Positions 33,143 through 42,424 are shown, counted from the first letter of the stretch. The stretch is 64,000 nt of DNA from Verrucomicrobiaceae bacterium (GCA_027489965.1 JAIXZA010000006.1:1-64000); one strand, 5' to 3'. A program made the numbers and translations. The notes: a model not told the origin generated them from the letters alone.

Positions 33143-34306
33143 TCAATAAACGTCTCGGCGATAGCGCTTGGCGTCCTTGAAAGCAGCCATGTAGGCGACT
33201 GCTTCTTCAGGGGTTTTACCACCTTCTTTTTCGATGATGCTGTGCAGAGCTTTGTCCACATCCACCGCCATGCGTGAGGCATCACCGCAAACATAAACGA
33301 TGGCACCTTGCTCTAGCCAGGCGTAGATTTCAGCACTGTTTTCCAGCAGTTTATGCTGAACGTAGATCTTCTCTGCCTGATCACGGCTCCAGGCTGTGGT
33401 GAGCTTGGCCAGCGTGCCGTCGGCTACATAGGCTTCAAATTCATCTTTGTAGAAGAAGCAGGTCGCCTCATTCACCTCGCCAAAAAAGAGCCAAGCTTTA
33501 CCTCTCGCCGCAGTGGCTTTCCGCTCCTCCAGGAAGGCGCGGAACGGGGCGATGCCAGTGCCTGGTCCGATCATGATGACTGGCGTCTCTTCCTGAGGCT
33601 CAGGAAGGCGGAAACCTTTGCCATGATTCACAAAGACGGGGATCAAGGTCTCTCCAACCGTGATGCGCTCCGCCAGGAAGGTTGAGGCCACACCACTGCG
33701 TTCACGGCCATGGCTGGTGTACTTGACCGTTGCAATGGTCAGATGCACTTCCTTGGGATGCGCCTTCTGACTGCTGCTGATGGAGTAAAGACGGATGTTC
33801 AGCTTCTTTTGCGTGAGCATGAATTCCTGCGGCTCAAACTTCGCGGTCGGGTTTTCCAACAGCAGATCAATCACGAAGCGGCCCCAGAGATACTTTTTCA
33901 GCTCCTCTTTCTTCTCAGGTTCCAGCAATCCGGCTAGGGCGGTATTACCGCCTGTTTTTTCGATGATGGCCTTGATGAGTTTGTTGTCGATTTCTGTAAT
34001 CAGCGTCGCCTCGATCAGAGCCTGACGAATGGGCACTTCAAGCGTGGTCTTTGGGTGCTTGACGATCTCGTCACCAGTGAAACCCAGCGCCTTCAACGTG
34101 TCATCGACCAGCACCGGATCATTCGTAGGCTGCACAGCTAAAGAATCGCCCGGCGTGTACTCCAGCTCCCCACCTTCGAGGTCGATCTCATAATGACGGG
34201 TATTTTTCGGTGCCCCCGCGCCTGATAGGTCATAGGCCTTCTTCACCTTGGCAATGAAGGGGTTTTTGACGTTGTAGACGGGCTTACCGGACTCTGGAGT
34301 GCTCAT
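33143..34306 (-). CDS. CysJ-type sulfite reductase flavoprotein (FAD/NADPH part)
   Basis: 387 residues. Lacks the N-terminal flavodoxin domain of CysJ and consists only of the FAD- and NADP-binding ferredoxin-reductase part. FAD motif RLYSISSS; NADP motif MIGPGTGIAPFRAFLEERK; YVCGDASRMAVDVDKAL; the C-terminal RRDVY matches the CysJ end. It probably passes electrons from NADPH to sulfite reductase or another acceptor in the cytoplasm. The haemoprotein subunit (cysI) is not in view. Monocistronic; the strong hairpin at 34371-34412 isolates it from the TonB receptor gene upstream. Confidence 0.88.
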   Translation of the reverse strand: MSTPESGKPVYNVKNPFIAKVKKAYDLSGAGAPKNTRHYEIDLEGGELEYTPGDSLAVQPTNDPVLVDDTLKALGFTGDEIVKHPKTTLEVPIRQALIEATLITEIDNKLIKAIIEKTGGNTALAGLLEPEKKEELKKYLWGRFVIDLLLENPTAKFEPQEFMLTQKKLNIRLYSISSSQKAHPKEVHLTIATVKYTSHGRERSGVASTFLAERITVGETLIPVFVNHGKGFRLPEPQEETPVIMIGPGTGIAPFRAFLEERKATAARGKAWLFFGEVNEATCFFYKDEFEAYVADGTLAKLTTAWSRDQAEKIYVQHKLLENSAEIYAWLEQGAIVYVCGDASRMAVDVDKALHSIIEKEGGKTPEEAVAYMAAFKDAKRYRRDVY

Positions 34307-34370
34307 GGATGGATGGATTTAATGCTGAAAAAGGGCGTGCAGGCTAGGACAGGCCCCTGGGTTGTCAATG

Positions 34371-34412
34371 GCTAGGGCGGTATGAGAATAGCAACTCTCA
34401 TGCCGCCCTAGC
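34371..34412 (-). terminator. Strong hairpin terminator
   Basis: GCTAGGGCGG, one mismatch, ATGAGA, loop, TCTCAT, then CCGCCCTAGC: a 16-17 bp stem between the TonB receptor stop (34436) and the reductase start. It is symmetric, so it could stop transcription both ways, though no long U-tract follows. Confidence 0.7.
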
Positions 34413-34435
34413 GTGGATTCTTCGCGAACTAGCAA

Positions 34436-36595
34436 TCAGAACTGAAAACTGCCACCGACATAGAAATTCCGGCCGTAGGCTGGATCGATGCCATTGGAGG
34501 TCACACGCGTGTAGTAATCCTCATTGAAGACATTGTTCAGTCCAGCCATTAGCGTGAAGTTCTTTGTCACTGGCACCTCAGCCGTCAGATCCCAGGTCAT
34601 GTAACTAGGAATATTAAAGTTTGAATTTGTGCTATCTTGGGCCTTCTGATCTGCCACGAAAGTGCCTAGGAAGGAGATTTTGACGCCCTTGAAGCCATAA
34701 ATCAAACCTGTGCGCACTAGGTATTCAGGGGCAAATTGGGGGACTTCACCATCATTAGGCCCGCCATGCAGTTCGGCCTGCAGCAGAGTTGCATTAGCAT
34801 AGACGCTGAAACTGCCAAAACGTTTGGCCAAGCTACTACCGCTAGCCGCATCATAGGCTCCGATCAGGTCCACCTGAGTCGCTCCATCCCAGCCATAGTT
34901 GATGCTACGGCCCGCGCTACCGAGAACGTTATTGCTGACGGCAAATCGATTATCCAGATCCACGAGGAAGAGACTGCTATCAAAAGTGAACCACTGACGC
35001 GGAGTGCCACGGAATCCAATTTCGTAATTCCACCCCAGACCTGGATCAGCATCTGTCGTGCTCGTGCCTGGCGTAGCGACGATTGATTCTGAAAAGATCG
35101 ACGCCCGATAACTCTGCGACACATTGGCATAAAGTTGTAATTCCGAAGGCAGATCATAGGCAATGCCTAACCCAAAGAGTGGTTGCACATCATGTTTGGC
35201 ATTTTGATCATAGTCTTCTTGAACTCCAGTCACTGCATTGAATTTCCTGGTTCCAACGCGCTGATTGATGCTCTCCAAACGCACCCCAGGCGTGACCGTC
35301 AAATTACCCCAGGTGAACTTGTTTTCCGCAAAAAAGGACGAATAGAACACATTTCGCTGAGAGGCACTCGTCGTGATTCCCTCACTGGCCCAGGCGGTTT
35401 GACCACGCTGATCTTTACGTGGTGAATCCAGCCAATAGAATTGCATTCCAGCAGCTAAAGTATGCTCACCACCTAACGCCTGCCAATCATGACGAATGCG
35501 CGGTTCGATCCCAAAGGAGTAAAACTGCTGTTGCTCAATGTTTGACTGCGTGCCTAGCGGAGTCACACCAAAAGCATCGCTGCCTTGTGCTCCAGAGAGA
35601 CGTTGGCGGTGGCTGTAGCGATCATAAAAGCCACCCCAGGCCTTCACACTCATTTCTGTCGCACTGCTAAATTTATGCTGAAACTCAGCCGTGCCGACGT
35701 AACGGCGGAGGCGGAAAAAATCATACTGGCGAGTCGCACGATCTCGGTTCTTGGCATAATCGGCTACTGAGAGGCCCCCAGGCTCACCATTGTCCTGTTC
35801 ATAGAGATCAACGCCTAAGATCCAGCGGGTGTCTGGGCTCACCTCATAGCTGACTTTAAAATGCCCGCCATCCAAGCGGTAATCGCTGTTGGCACTGCGG
35901 AAGCCATTGGATTCACGGTGATTGTAGTAGCCGTAATAGCCCAATTTCCCCACCGTACCAGTTACAGCGGTGTAGTTAGAAAAGAGGTCATCGGTGCCAT
36001 AAATGTTCTGCGTGCGGAAGGAGAATGGCGTGTTTCTATCTGGCATGTACGTGATGTAATTCAGAGCTCCCGCAGGCTGAGACCCATACATCAAACCAGC
36101 CCCACCACGAATGAACTCAATGCGGTCCACCGTATCCAGCGGCGGTGTGAAGTAAGCCTCAGGATAACCAAAGGGATCGGCATGAATCGGAATGCCATCT
36201 TTCAAGACCTGCATGAACTGGCTGCGATTCGGCGTGCCTATGCCACGATAGCCAATACTAACCAGTGGTGTTGATTCCTCAGAAATTTGGAGGCCCGGCG
36301 TTAAGGCTAGGGCTTGGCGATAATTGTTGGCCTGCACTTTCGGCAGTGCATCGAGATCGATCACTGTCGCACGTTTACCGGCGAAGATCTTGGTGCCTTC
36401 CACGGGCAGCAGGAAGGGATTCTGCACGATGGAGTCGTTCTCGGACTCGCCATAGACCGTGATGGTCTTCAGAGTTTGAGTCTTTCCGGTGGCAGCCTCA
36501 ACTGCGACCTCTTCTACTTGAACAACAGGTTCCTGAGCAGCGGCAGCCGCCGTCATCAAGGCAGCAAAATAAGGTAAGTAGTAGCGTGGTTTCAT
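34436..36595 (-). CDS. TonB-dependent outer-membrane receptor
   Basis: 719 residues from MKPRYYLPYFAALMTAAAA (36595), a signal peptide. The plug domain follows (VIDLDALPKVQANNYRQAL; IGYRGIGTPNRSQFMQVLKD; DRIEFIRGGAGLMYGSQPAG), then a 22-strand barrel ending in the outer-membrane phenylalanine (YVGGSFQF). The plug is closest to ferric-citrate (FecA)-like receptors, so an iron chelate is the best guess for the ligand. Two TGNGAC-N3-GTCNCA palindromes upstream suggest metal-dependent control. No TonB/ExbBD or periplasmic partner is adjacent. Confidence 0.92.
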   Translation of the reverse strand: MKPRYYLPYFAALMTAAAAAQEPVVQVEEVAVEAATGKTQTLKTITVYGESENDSIVQNPFLLPVEGTKIFAGKRATVIDLDALPKVQANNYRQALALTPGLQISEESTPLVSIGYRGIGTPNRSQFMQVLKDGIPIHADPFGYPEAYFTPPLDTVDRIEFIRGGAGLMYGSQPAGALNYITYMPDRNTPFSFRTQNIYGTDDLFSNYTAVTGTVGKLGYYGYYNHRESNGFRSANSDYRLDGGHFKVSYEVSPDTRWILGVDLYEQDNGEPGGLSVADYAKNRDRATRQYDFFRLRRYVGTAEFQHKFSSATEMSVKAWGGFYDRYSHRQRLSGAQGSDAFGVTPLGTQSNIEQQQFYSFGIEPRIRHDWQALGGEHTLAAGMQFYWLDSPRKDQRGQTAWASEGITTSASQRNVFYSSFFAENKFTWGNLTVTPGVRLESINQRVGTRKFNAVTGVQEDYDQNAKHDVQPLFGLGIAYDLPSELQLYANVSQSYRASIFSESIVATPGTSTTDADPGLGWNYEIGFRGTPRQWFTFDSSLFLVDLDNRFAVSNNVLGSAGRSINYGWDGATQVDLIGAYDAASGSSLAKRFGSFSVYANATLLQAELHGGPNDGEVPQFAPEYLVRTGLIYGFKGVKISFLGTFVADQKAQDSTNSNFNIPSYMTWDLTAEVPVTKNFTLMAGLNNVFNEDYYTRVTSNGIDPAYGRNFYVGGSFQF

Positions 36596-36617
36596 GGGAA
36601 AAGTTTCTTCTTGCGAG

Positions 36618-36632
36618 TGAGACACCGTCTCA
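36618..36632 (+). promoter_or_regulatory. Palindromic operator, proximal (TGAGAC-N3-GTCTCA)
   Basis: Perfect 15 bp palindrome 23 bp upstream of the receptor start. Outer half-sites TGAGA/TCTCA are those of a 7-1-7 Fur-type box, while the centre differs from the E. coli consensus. Confidence 0.55.
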
Positions 36633-36677
36633 ACAGCTTTTAAGATGGCTTGTTGAGATTTAGATGCAACTAAATTC

Positions 36678-36692
36678 TGCGACTTTGTCGCA
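36678..36692 (+). promoter_or_regulatory. Palindromic operator, distal (TGCGAC-N3-GTCGCA)
   Basis: Second perfect 15 bp palindrome of the same form TGNGAC-N3-GTCNCA, starting exactly 60 bp from the first. The pair flanks the likely promoter of the TonB receptor gene and probably binds one regulator, such as a Fur-family protein. Confidence 0.55.
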
Positions 36693-37155
36693 ATAGCTGT
36701 TCATTGGTAGGCGCAAGGTCGATGAAGTGCCACCCCACACACACATTTTCACTTCTCAAAACGAGGGTAAATGCGACAGACCGAACCATATCAACAACTG
36801 ACCTTATCGAATCATCGTTTATGCTGCTTGATGGAAGTAACCGCAACTTCAAATGCTCTGTGAAAAACGGCCTCCTTACTTCGGCTAATGCAACCAAGAT
36901 ACATTACGATAGCACCTCTGTAGAAATCCTCCTCATAGGCTGCCGTAGTGTCGCGTCAGGTGCACAACGTTACGCAGCAGAGGTTTGGAGTTCAGCACAG
37001 ATGACTTTCAATTGGCACAAGAACCGCCTCTCTTGTGCTAATAAGATCACGATGAATTGATGTTGTTCCCTGATCTGCAAGCCCTCACATTTAAGGAGGC
37101 GAGCCAGATCTCCAACCAGGGGAAAACTTCTCCAATCCAGAACTTATGATTGTTA
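36693..37155. other. Intergenic stretch with no credible gene
   Basis: About 460 bp between the TonB receptor operators and the nucleotidyltransferase repeats. A plus-strand frame at 36704-37060 (118 codons) has no ribosome binding site, no domain and a composition unlike the neighbours. I see nothing else here. Confidence 0.5.
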
Positions 37156-37215
37156 ATCAGCGTTATTTACGCATATTATCAGCGTATAATACGTTTCATA
37201 TTAGCGCTATTATTA
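37156..37215 (+). promoter_or_regulatory. Three direct repeats with 22 bp period (operator)
   Basis: ATCAGCGTTATTTACG (37156), ATCAGCGTATAATACG (37178) and ATTAGCGCTATTATTA (37200) are spaced exactly 22 bp apart, two helical turns, and the last runs into the ATG at 37215. Each core is itself nearly palindromic (CGTATAATACG). This is the layout expected of an autoregulated operator. Confidence 0.65.
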
Positions 37216-37805
37216 TGAATCACCTTGCTCCAGAAACGCTTCAAAACGCCTTAAGCGCCCTCGCTGGCTTCCTCGAAGCTGACGGCGCCGAGACCGAGAG
37301 TCTAGTCGTCATCGGCGGCAGTGCATTGATCACTCTGGGCATCATCTCCCGCACTACCAAAGACGTGGACATCATGGCTGGGGTAGATCCAGAGCGTGGA
37401 CTCGTGGACCCAAGGCCAATGTCCGGGGCACTCAAAGCAGCGGCTGACAAAGTCGCACGCGAACTCCAGCTAGACCCGCATTGGCTCAATACTGGCCCAG
37501 CAGATCAAGTGCTAGCAGGCTTGCCTGAGGGCTTTCTTTCTCGACTCACACGTTATGAATACGGCCGCTGCCTCACGATTTTCTACCCGGACCGATTCGA
37601 CCTCATCCACCTGAAGCTATTCGCCATCGTGGATCAAGGTGCCGGTCGCCATGTCAGAGACCTAGCGTCACTCCAGCCTACGGACGAGGAACTCACGCTT
37701 GCCGCTCGCTGGGTGCTCACACAGGACGTTGGTGAAGTTTTTCCGCAAATCGTCCATAACACACTCACTTCACTCGGCTATGGACACCTTACTAAACGAC
37801 TTTAG
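37215..37805 (+). CDS. Nucleotidyltransferase-fold protein (DUF6036/AbiEii-like)
   Basis: 196 residues from the ATG at 37215; the earlier frame start at 37146 would place the start inside the repeats. VVIGGSALITLGIISRTTKDVDIM contains the GGS and DxD signature of the minimal nucleotidyltransferase fold. The later FYPDRFDLIHLKLFAIVD supplies the third acidic residue and Lys. Such proteins form toxin-antitoxin or abortive-infection pairs with winged-helix partners (AbiE and relatives). It overlaps the next gene by 26 bp, so the two are coupled. Confidence 0.75.
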   Translation: MNHLAPETLQNALSALAGFLEADGAETESLVVIGGSALITLGIISRTTKDVDIMAGVDPERGLVDPRPMSGALKAAADKVARELQLDPHWLNTGPADQVLAGLPEGFLSRLTRYEYGRCLTIFYPDRFDLIHLKLFAIVDQGAGRHVRDLASLQPTDEELTLAARWVLTQDVGEVFPQIVHNTLTSLGYGHLTKRL

Positions 37806-38832
37806 AAGCCGCTGCTTGGAGGCGATACTCGACCTACTCTGGCGGCAGTGGTGCAGCCTCGGAGTCTCAGGTCACGCTCAACCTGCCAAACCAGAACACT
37901 TGATCGATCTGGAAGCGCTGGTGCTCGTCACCACGTCCATCGGGCGTCACGAACCGCGTCTGTTTGATGAGGCGTTCGACTGGTTGGCCTCCTATGGCTC
38001 TCTGATCAATCTGCAACGACTTACCAACCTTCAGAGCAGCCATCGATTAGGCGATGAGCCGGTGCTGCGATCTGTTGCCCAATGGCTGGCAGAAAAATCC
38101 ACTCAACCGCGATGGAAAGCCGCAGCCAAGATCAGGCCGGACTCAGAAGTAGGACCCGCCACAGCACCACTTTTCTTTGGTTTAAAAGGCCCAATTCCCA
38201 CGCCGCCAGATGACATCTTCCTCGCGCAAGGTCTCGAACGCAGCGTTTTCCAGCCACGCGGCATGAGCCGTGCACCCCAACCACTGCTGCCACCCAATCT
38301 CATGGCCTCTCTGAGGTCACTCATCGGCGTCAGCGCCCGTGTGGAGATCATTCTCTACCTCGCGGGCAGTCCATCTGCCGCCTATGCTACTGAGATCGCC
38401 CGAGCCACGGGTTACGCCCCGCGCACCCTTCAAACTGTGCTACAGGAAATGCTGCTTTCTGGCCACCTGCTCAGCTGGGAACCTGCGACACAGCTGAAGA
38501 GAAAATCTGGCCGTAATGGACACTGCCGGTATCACCTCCAGCCCACCGATTGGGCCTTCCTCACCTCAGGGAAACCCCTGCCCCGTTGGACTCCATGGGC
38601 GGCACTCTTCGCCATCGCACGCAGCGTCCTAGCTGCCATTCCGGCTCCAGGGGAAAAGCCTCGCCATCACGTCGTGATCTCCTCTGAATTGCGTGACACG
38701 ATTGCCGCACAAAGTCCAGCCCTTGCAGCCGCCGGCCTTCTCCCTAGTCTGGACCTCCGCCCTGAAGCACCTAGCACCGAACTCCTCCAAACCCTTGCCG
38801 AGCGCCTACCCACTCTCCTCAGCAGCCTGTAA
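37780..38832 (+). CDS. Winged-helix-domain protein, partner of the nucleotidyltransferase
   Basis: 350 residues from the ATG at 37780 (MDTLLNDFRSRCLEA). The central part resembles an AbiEi-type N-domain and includes a winged helix: LRSLIGVSARVEIILYLAG, YATEIARATGYAPRTLQTVL, GHLLSWEP with a wing-like HCRYHLQPTDWAF. N-terminal ~150 residues and the C-terminal end are unassigned. In AbiE-like pairs the winged-helix protein is the antitoxin and autorepressor; here it is second in the operon. A nearby triple repeat fits autoregulation. Role by analogy only. Confidence 0.65.
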   Translation: MDTLLNDFRSRCLEAILDLLWRQWCSLGVSGHAQPAKPEHLIDLEALVLVTTSIGRHEPRLFDEAFDWLASYGSLINLQRLTNLQSSHRLGDEPVLRSVAQWLAEKSTQPRWKAAAKIRPDSEVGPATAPLFFGLKGPIPTPPDDIFLAQGLERSVFQPRGMSRAPQPLLPPNLMASLRSLIGVSARVEIILYLAGSPSAAYATEIARATGYAPRTLQTVLQEMLLSGHLLSWEPATQLKRKSGRNGHCRYHLQPTDWAFLTSGKPLPRWTPWAALFAIARSVLAAIPAPGEKPRHHVVISSELRDTIAAQSPALAAAGLLPSLDLRPEAPSTELLQTLAERLPTLLSSL

Positions 38833-38869
38833 CAAGATCATCTTCAAGGAATAAGCTACTCAACCCCCA

Positions 38870-39742
38870 TCACTCCTCCATGAGCTTCACGGCGAGCTTA
38901 CGCATCACATGACGCTGCTGGAGGTTGTCGGTACGTTCGTAGGCTTCGTCGAGGTTTCGGAGTATGCGCAGGAGAATCTGATCGGTGCTGGCAGGATGCC
39001 GGATGACGTCTTCCATGGCGGGATTCGCGGCAGGATGATGTTTGGCCACATCGGCCGCTAGCATGAAACGTCCGCGATTGAAGCAGTCCACTAACCAAGT
39101 GCGCCCTTCAATTTCAGTTCGGGCTAGAAAATGCCCTGGAAAATTACAGCCCTGAATATCGAGGCCAAAACGCTGACCGAGCAGCCGATAAAGGCAACTG
39201 AGGCTGATGGGATTTCCCAAACCGGTCTCGAGTACCCAAAAGAGATCACTGTTACTTGAGGTGTAGTAATCTTTGCTGTTCCCACGAAAGCGCACGGTGC
39301 CGTCACGCACGGCAAAAAGCCACTCGCTCAGTTCACGGGCATCCATTTTCCCCGCATCGCGGAAGGCCTCTTCGGCTAAAGCGTCCAATCTCACGGCTAG
39401 ATCACCGACTTGCGTACGCCATCCATGCAAATAAGCGGAAATTTGGGCCATGCCTTCCTCCAACTGAGCATGCGGATTCTCCAGCCAACGCCAGCGCATC
39501 CAGGTCTCTTCCAGCTCGGCTCGGCGGGCGGGCTCTAGTAGGCGACCAACGTGGCGCTCTTCATCCGCGCTGAGTGGGCGGTTAAAATGTTGAAGCCGTT
39601 CCGGCAGCTCGCGCCTCATGCTGCTGAGTTCACGCTGCACAGCCTCTTGCACCACCTTCGAATCATCGTCGAGGAGAGTTAGCAGGTGATCGATCTGCAC
39701 TAAAGCTGACATGCTTCCTGTATTAGCAGAGTTTTCGCGCAT
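38870..39742 (-). CDS. SirB1/transglutaminase-like protein
   Basis: 290 residues. N-terminal helical region (LLTLLDDDSKVVQEAVQREL) with the two-helix HEAT-like look, then a transglutaminase-like SirB1 domain: LETGLGNPISLSCLYRLLG, GCNFPGHFLARTEIEGRTW, VDCFNRGRFM. SirB1 proteins keep the fold, and His in GHFLAR and Asp in LVDCFN are at the expected places, but the Cys is replaced by Ser in SLSCLYR or shifted by one. The function is not firmly known. Starts at 39712 or 39742 are both possible. It is 24 bp past the PQQ-propeller gene. Confidence 0.75.
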   Translation of the reverse strand: MRENSANTGSMSALVQIDHLLTLLDDDSKVVQEAVQRELSSMRRELPERLQHFNRPLSADEERHVGRLLEPARRAELEETWMRWRWLENPHAQLEEGMAQISAYLHGWRTQVGDLAVRLDALAEEAFRDAGKMDARELSEWLFAVRDGTVRFRGNSKDYYTSSNSDLFWVLETGLGNPISLSCLYRLLGQRFGLDIQGCNFPGHFLARTEIEGRTWLVDCFNRGRFMLAADVAKHHPAANPAMEDVIRHPASTDQILLRILRNLDEAYERTDNLQQRHVMRKLAVKLMEE

Positions 39743-39766
39743 TAGCCAAGCTCGAAATGAACTACC

Positions 39767-42424
39767 TTAGCGTTCTGGCAGATCGCCTTTCGTTAATCCA
39801 TCACAGATAAGCTCCAGGCCATTGAGAACCGTTTCGCCTTCACGGGCAGTGAGTTTCACAGTGAGTCTGCCGTCGGCAATTTGGATGTTGGGAATCGTCT
39901 GGGTCGTGGCGATCAATTTGGCGGGCAGAGCGAGCTTGGTGAGTGCGGGTTTGTCCTGAATGGAGAGGTCAAAGATGTGCTTAGCATCGTCGGGCGAGGC
40001 GAAGGTGAGGCGGACGGTGTAGATGCCGGGTTTGAGACCGGAGATCGTGGCGGAACGTAGAGCTTTGGCACCACTAGCGGCCACCCAGGGCCAGCCTTGG
40101 CCGCCTTTCATCCAGATGGAGTGATGGTAGTAAAACTCGGGCTGCTCAGGCTGAGTTCTCACTTGAATTTCAGGCGAGGGACCTCCGACATTCGGATAAT
40201 CAAGCCAAAGGGTGCCATCGCGCGTCTTGCGGTCGCCGGGGGCACCGAAATTGATGCCGAGGCGTTCGATCTTGCCGTTGAGAGATGCGGCTGGCAAGGC
40301 ACCCCAAGTGGCCCATTGCTCAAAGGTCTCCGGCATGGAGTAAAGCGCGAGCGCCATGGGTAGCGGGTAACTGCAAGTGCAACCTTCGTAGAAATAGGGG
40401 ACGTTCAGGATGCCGCCAGCAGGCACGATGCTGTTCGTGCAACCGCTGCGCGGGCCGCTGATGTGGATGGTGCCGCTTTCGACCTGCTTGTCGTAAAATG
40501 CGGCGGTGCCGCTGCGAAAAGTGAAGATGTTGCCGTAATCAAAACCGCCGTCGCAGCCATAGCTTTTCGGGAAGACGCGTGGCTCTTGCTCGCCAGTGAG
40601 TGGATTGGTGCGCAGGCCTGATTTGGGCTGATCTGGCGACCAATCGTTCTTCTGCGTCGGTGGGCGATACTGCGCGGGCTGAATGCTCTGCCTATCGACG
40701 CTTCCAAACTTGGCGCGAAGCTCCGGCTGCTCGTATTCATCCAGCACGCGACCAGTGTAGATGTCGCTGAATACGGGCGCTAGCAGCTTGTAATCGACTT
40801 TGCCTTTGCGGTTCGTGGCATCAAGCCAGTCTTTGTCTGCCGTGATCATGACGCCATCGACGACCTTCGGCTGCGGCGCGCGCTTGAAGTTGCTCAGCGC
40901 ATCATCAAACCACAACACGCCGAGCGGTGCCTGCACGAGCGGGTCTTCACTGGGTTTCCAGTCGGCGAGGTAGTTGGTGGAGCCATCAAGAGCATCTCGG
41001 GTTTGCAGCAACTTGCCTTCCTGACTGACCAACTTTCCGCCAAGAGGCCGCAACGTGTCACCGATGGTTTTGGAGCCGATCACGACATTCGCGAAGTAGC
41101 GTGGCAGCTCGGACTTTGTGGGTAAAACGGCCACGCGTTCCCCATAGAAGGCAGTTTTGGCGAGGCGGGCTTTCAAGGCGGTGTCGTCGCTCAGCACGAG
41201 GACATGAAACTGGCTCAGCGTCAGCAACGACTCGATGAAGCCAGCTTTGCTTGCCTCGGTAAGAAGGGCGTAGCCGCGATCTGTGCCAGCGGCTTTGATG
41301 ATGGTCTTGGCGAGTTCTTCCTCGGCCTTGTCGATCACGATCTCGCGCCTCCAGTGCTTGGCTTCGCCTTTGGCAGTGCCATGGGCTTTCAAGATGCCAT
41401 CGACTGTGACGACAAAAACTTTGTCATCGGCTAGGACAACGCTGTGGGCGTTGGGGAAGGTATCGAAAGACACTGCTTTGTCAGCAGCGAGGAGCGAGCG
41501 CTGGATGCCGGTGGAGCCTTCGGCACGGGGTTTGTCTTCGTGGCGCTTCACATTGATGGCGTCGTCGAAGAGTAGGCCGCGTCGTTTGAGCTTGGCGGCT
41601 TGTTTTTCATCGGGTGTGGAGGCGAACCAGCCGCCCGTGAGTCGTCCAGCGGAAGGAAGCTCGAACTCTTTGAGCGCGCCCGTTTTGAGATCGAGCCGAG
41701 CGGGATAGGCGTTGCTGCATGGCACGACGAGCTCATCGCCGTCGATGAGCAGATAGCCCTGTGGTGCAAGTCCGCCCATGGCTTCCGTTTGATGCGGATG
41801 AATGCCGTAGAGGTAGGAGCAGCGATCATTGCACCAGATCTGCTCGCCCGTCGCCACATCCCAGCAGAACACAAAGGTGCCCTCCAGCGGCCAGACGCCC
41901 GCGGCGAAATAGACGCGGCCTTCTTTGACGACAGCTCCTCCGCGAATAGGCCACACTGAAATGAGGCGCTGATTGCCGAGCAGCATGCGATTGGATGGCA
42001 CGACGCGCTTTGACCAAACCTCCGAGCCATCGACGAGCTTCACGCAGCGCATCACGCCGTCGTCAGAGCCGAAGAGGACGAGATCACCGATAATGACGGG
42101 AGCGAAGCGAACGGGGCCAGTTGCCAGTGCTCGCCAGACTTCCGCACCGGTATCGGTATCGAAGGCGATGAGACAATCTTCACGCGAGCTACCGACGATG
42201 ATCTTTTTCCCAGCCACGACAGGCTCGTAGCTGCGATCAAACTGAAGACGCGTCTCTTTGTAAGCGGGGCGCAATGGCGGTAGTTCGCGAGACCAAATGA
42301 GATCGAGCTTATCCGGCATCGCTTGGGTCGTCGAAGCGGTGCGGCCTGCATCGTGACGCCACATGGGCCAATCCGCAGCTTGGAGAAAAGCGGCGTAGAA
42401 AAAGAATGTGAAAAATCGCAACAT
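39767..42424 (-). CDS. Secreted PQQ-type beta-propeller protein
   Basis: 885 residues with signal peptide MLRFFTFFFYAAFLQAADW. The N-terminal third has PQQ-propeller strands (GAEVWRALATGPVRFAPVII, LVLFGSDDGVMRCVKLVDG, GEQIWCNDRCSYLYGIHPHQ) as in BamB or quinoprotein dehydrogenases. The middle part has a Rossmann-like segment with VLSDDTALKARLAKTAFYGERVAV. The C-terminal ~130 residues look like a malectin/carbohydrate-binding sandwich (KPGIYTVRLTFASPDD, LNGLELICDG). These composite proteins are common in Verrucomicrobia and Planctomycetes; the reaction is unknown. The next gene diverges from an overlapping position. Confidence 0.85.
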   Translation of the reverse strand: MLRFFTFFFYAAFLQAADWPMWRHDAGRTASTTQAMPDKLDLIWSRELPPLRPAYKETRLQFDRSYEPVVAGKKIIVGSSREDCLIAFDTDTGAEVWRALATGPVRFAPVIIGDLVLFGSDDGVMRCVKLVDGSEVWSKRVVPSNRMLLGNQRLISVWPIRGGAVVKEGRVYFAAGVWPLEGTFVFCWDVATGEQIWCNDRCSYLYGIHPHQTEAMGGLAPQGYLLIDGDELVVPCSNAYPARLDLKTGALKEFELPSAGRLTGGWFASTPDEKQAAKLKRRGLLFDDAINVKRHEDKPRAEGSTGIQRSLLAADKAVSFDTFPNAHSVVLADDKVFVVTVDGILKAHGTAKGEAKHWRREIVIDKAEEELAKTIIKAAGTDRGYALLTEASKAGFIESLLTLSQFHVLVLSDDTALKARLAKTAFYGERVAVLPTKSELPRYFANVVIGSKTIGDTLRPLGGKLVSQEGKLLQTRDALDGSTNYLADWKPSEDPLVQAPLGVLWFDDALSNFKRAPQPKVVDGVMITADKDWLDATNRKGKVDYKLLAPVFSDIYTGRVLDEYEQPELRAKFGSVDRQSIQPAQYRPPTQKNDWSPDQPKSGLRTNPLTGEQEPRVFPKSYGCDGGFDYGNIFTFRSGTAAFYDKQVESGTIHISGPRSGCTNSIVPAGGILNVPYFYEGCTCSYPLPMALALYSMPETFEQWATWGALPAASLNGKIERLGINFGAPGDRKTRDGTLWLDYPNVGGPSPEIQVRTQPEQPEFYYHHSIWMKGGQGWPWVAASGAKALRSATISGLKPGIYTVRLTFASPDDAKHIFDLSIQDKPALTKLALPAKLIATTQTIPNIQIADGRLTVKLTAREGETVLNGLELICDGLTKGDLPER

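Noticed and set aside
36704..37060. Plus-strand frame of 118 codons between the TonB receptor and the nucleotidyltransferase.
   Set aside because: No ribosome binding site, no domain, odd composition; treated as non-coding.
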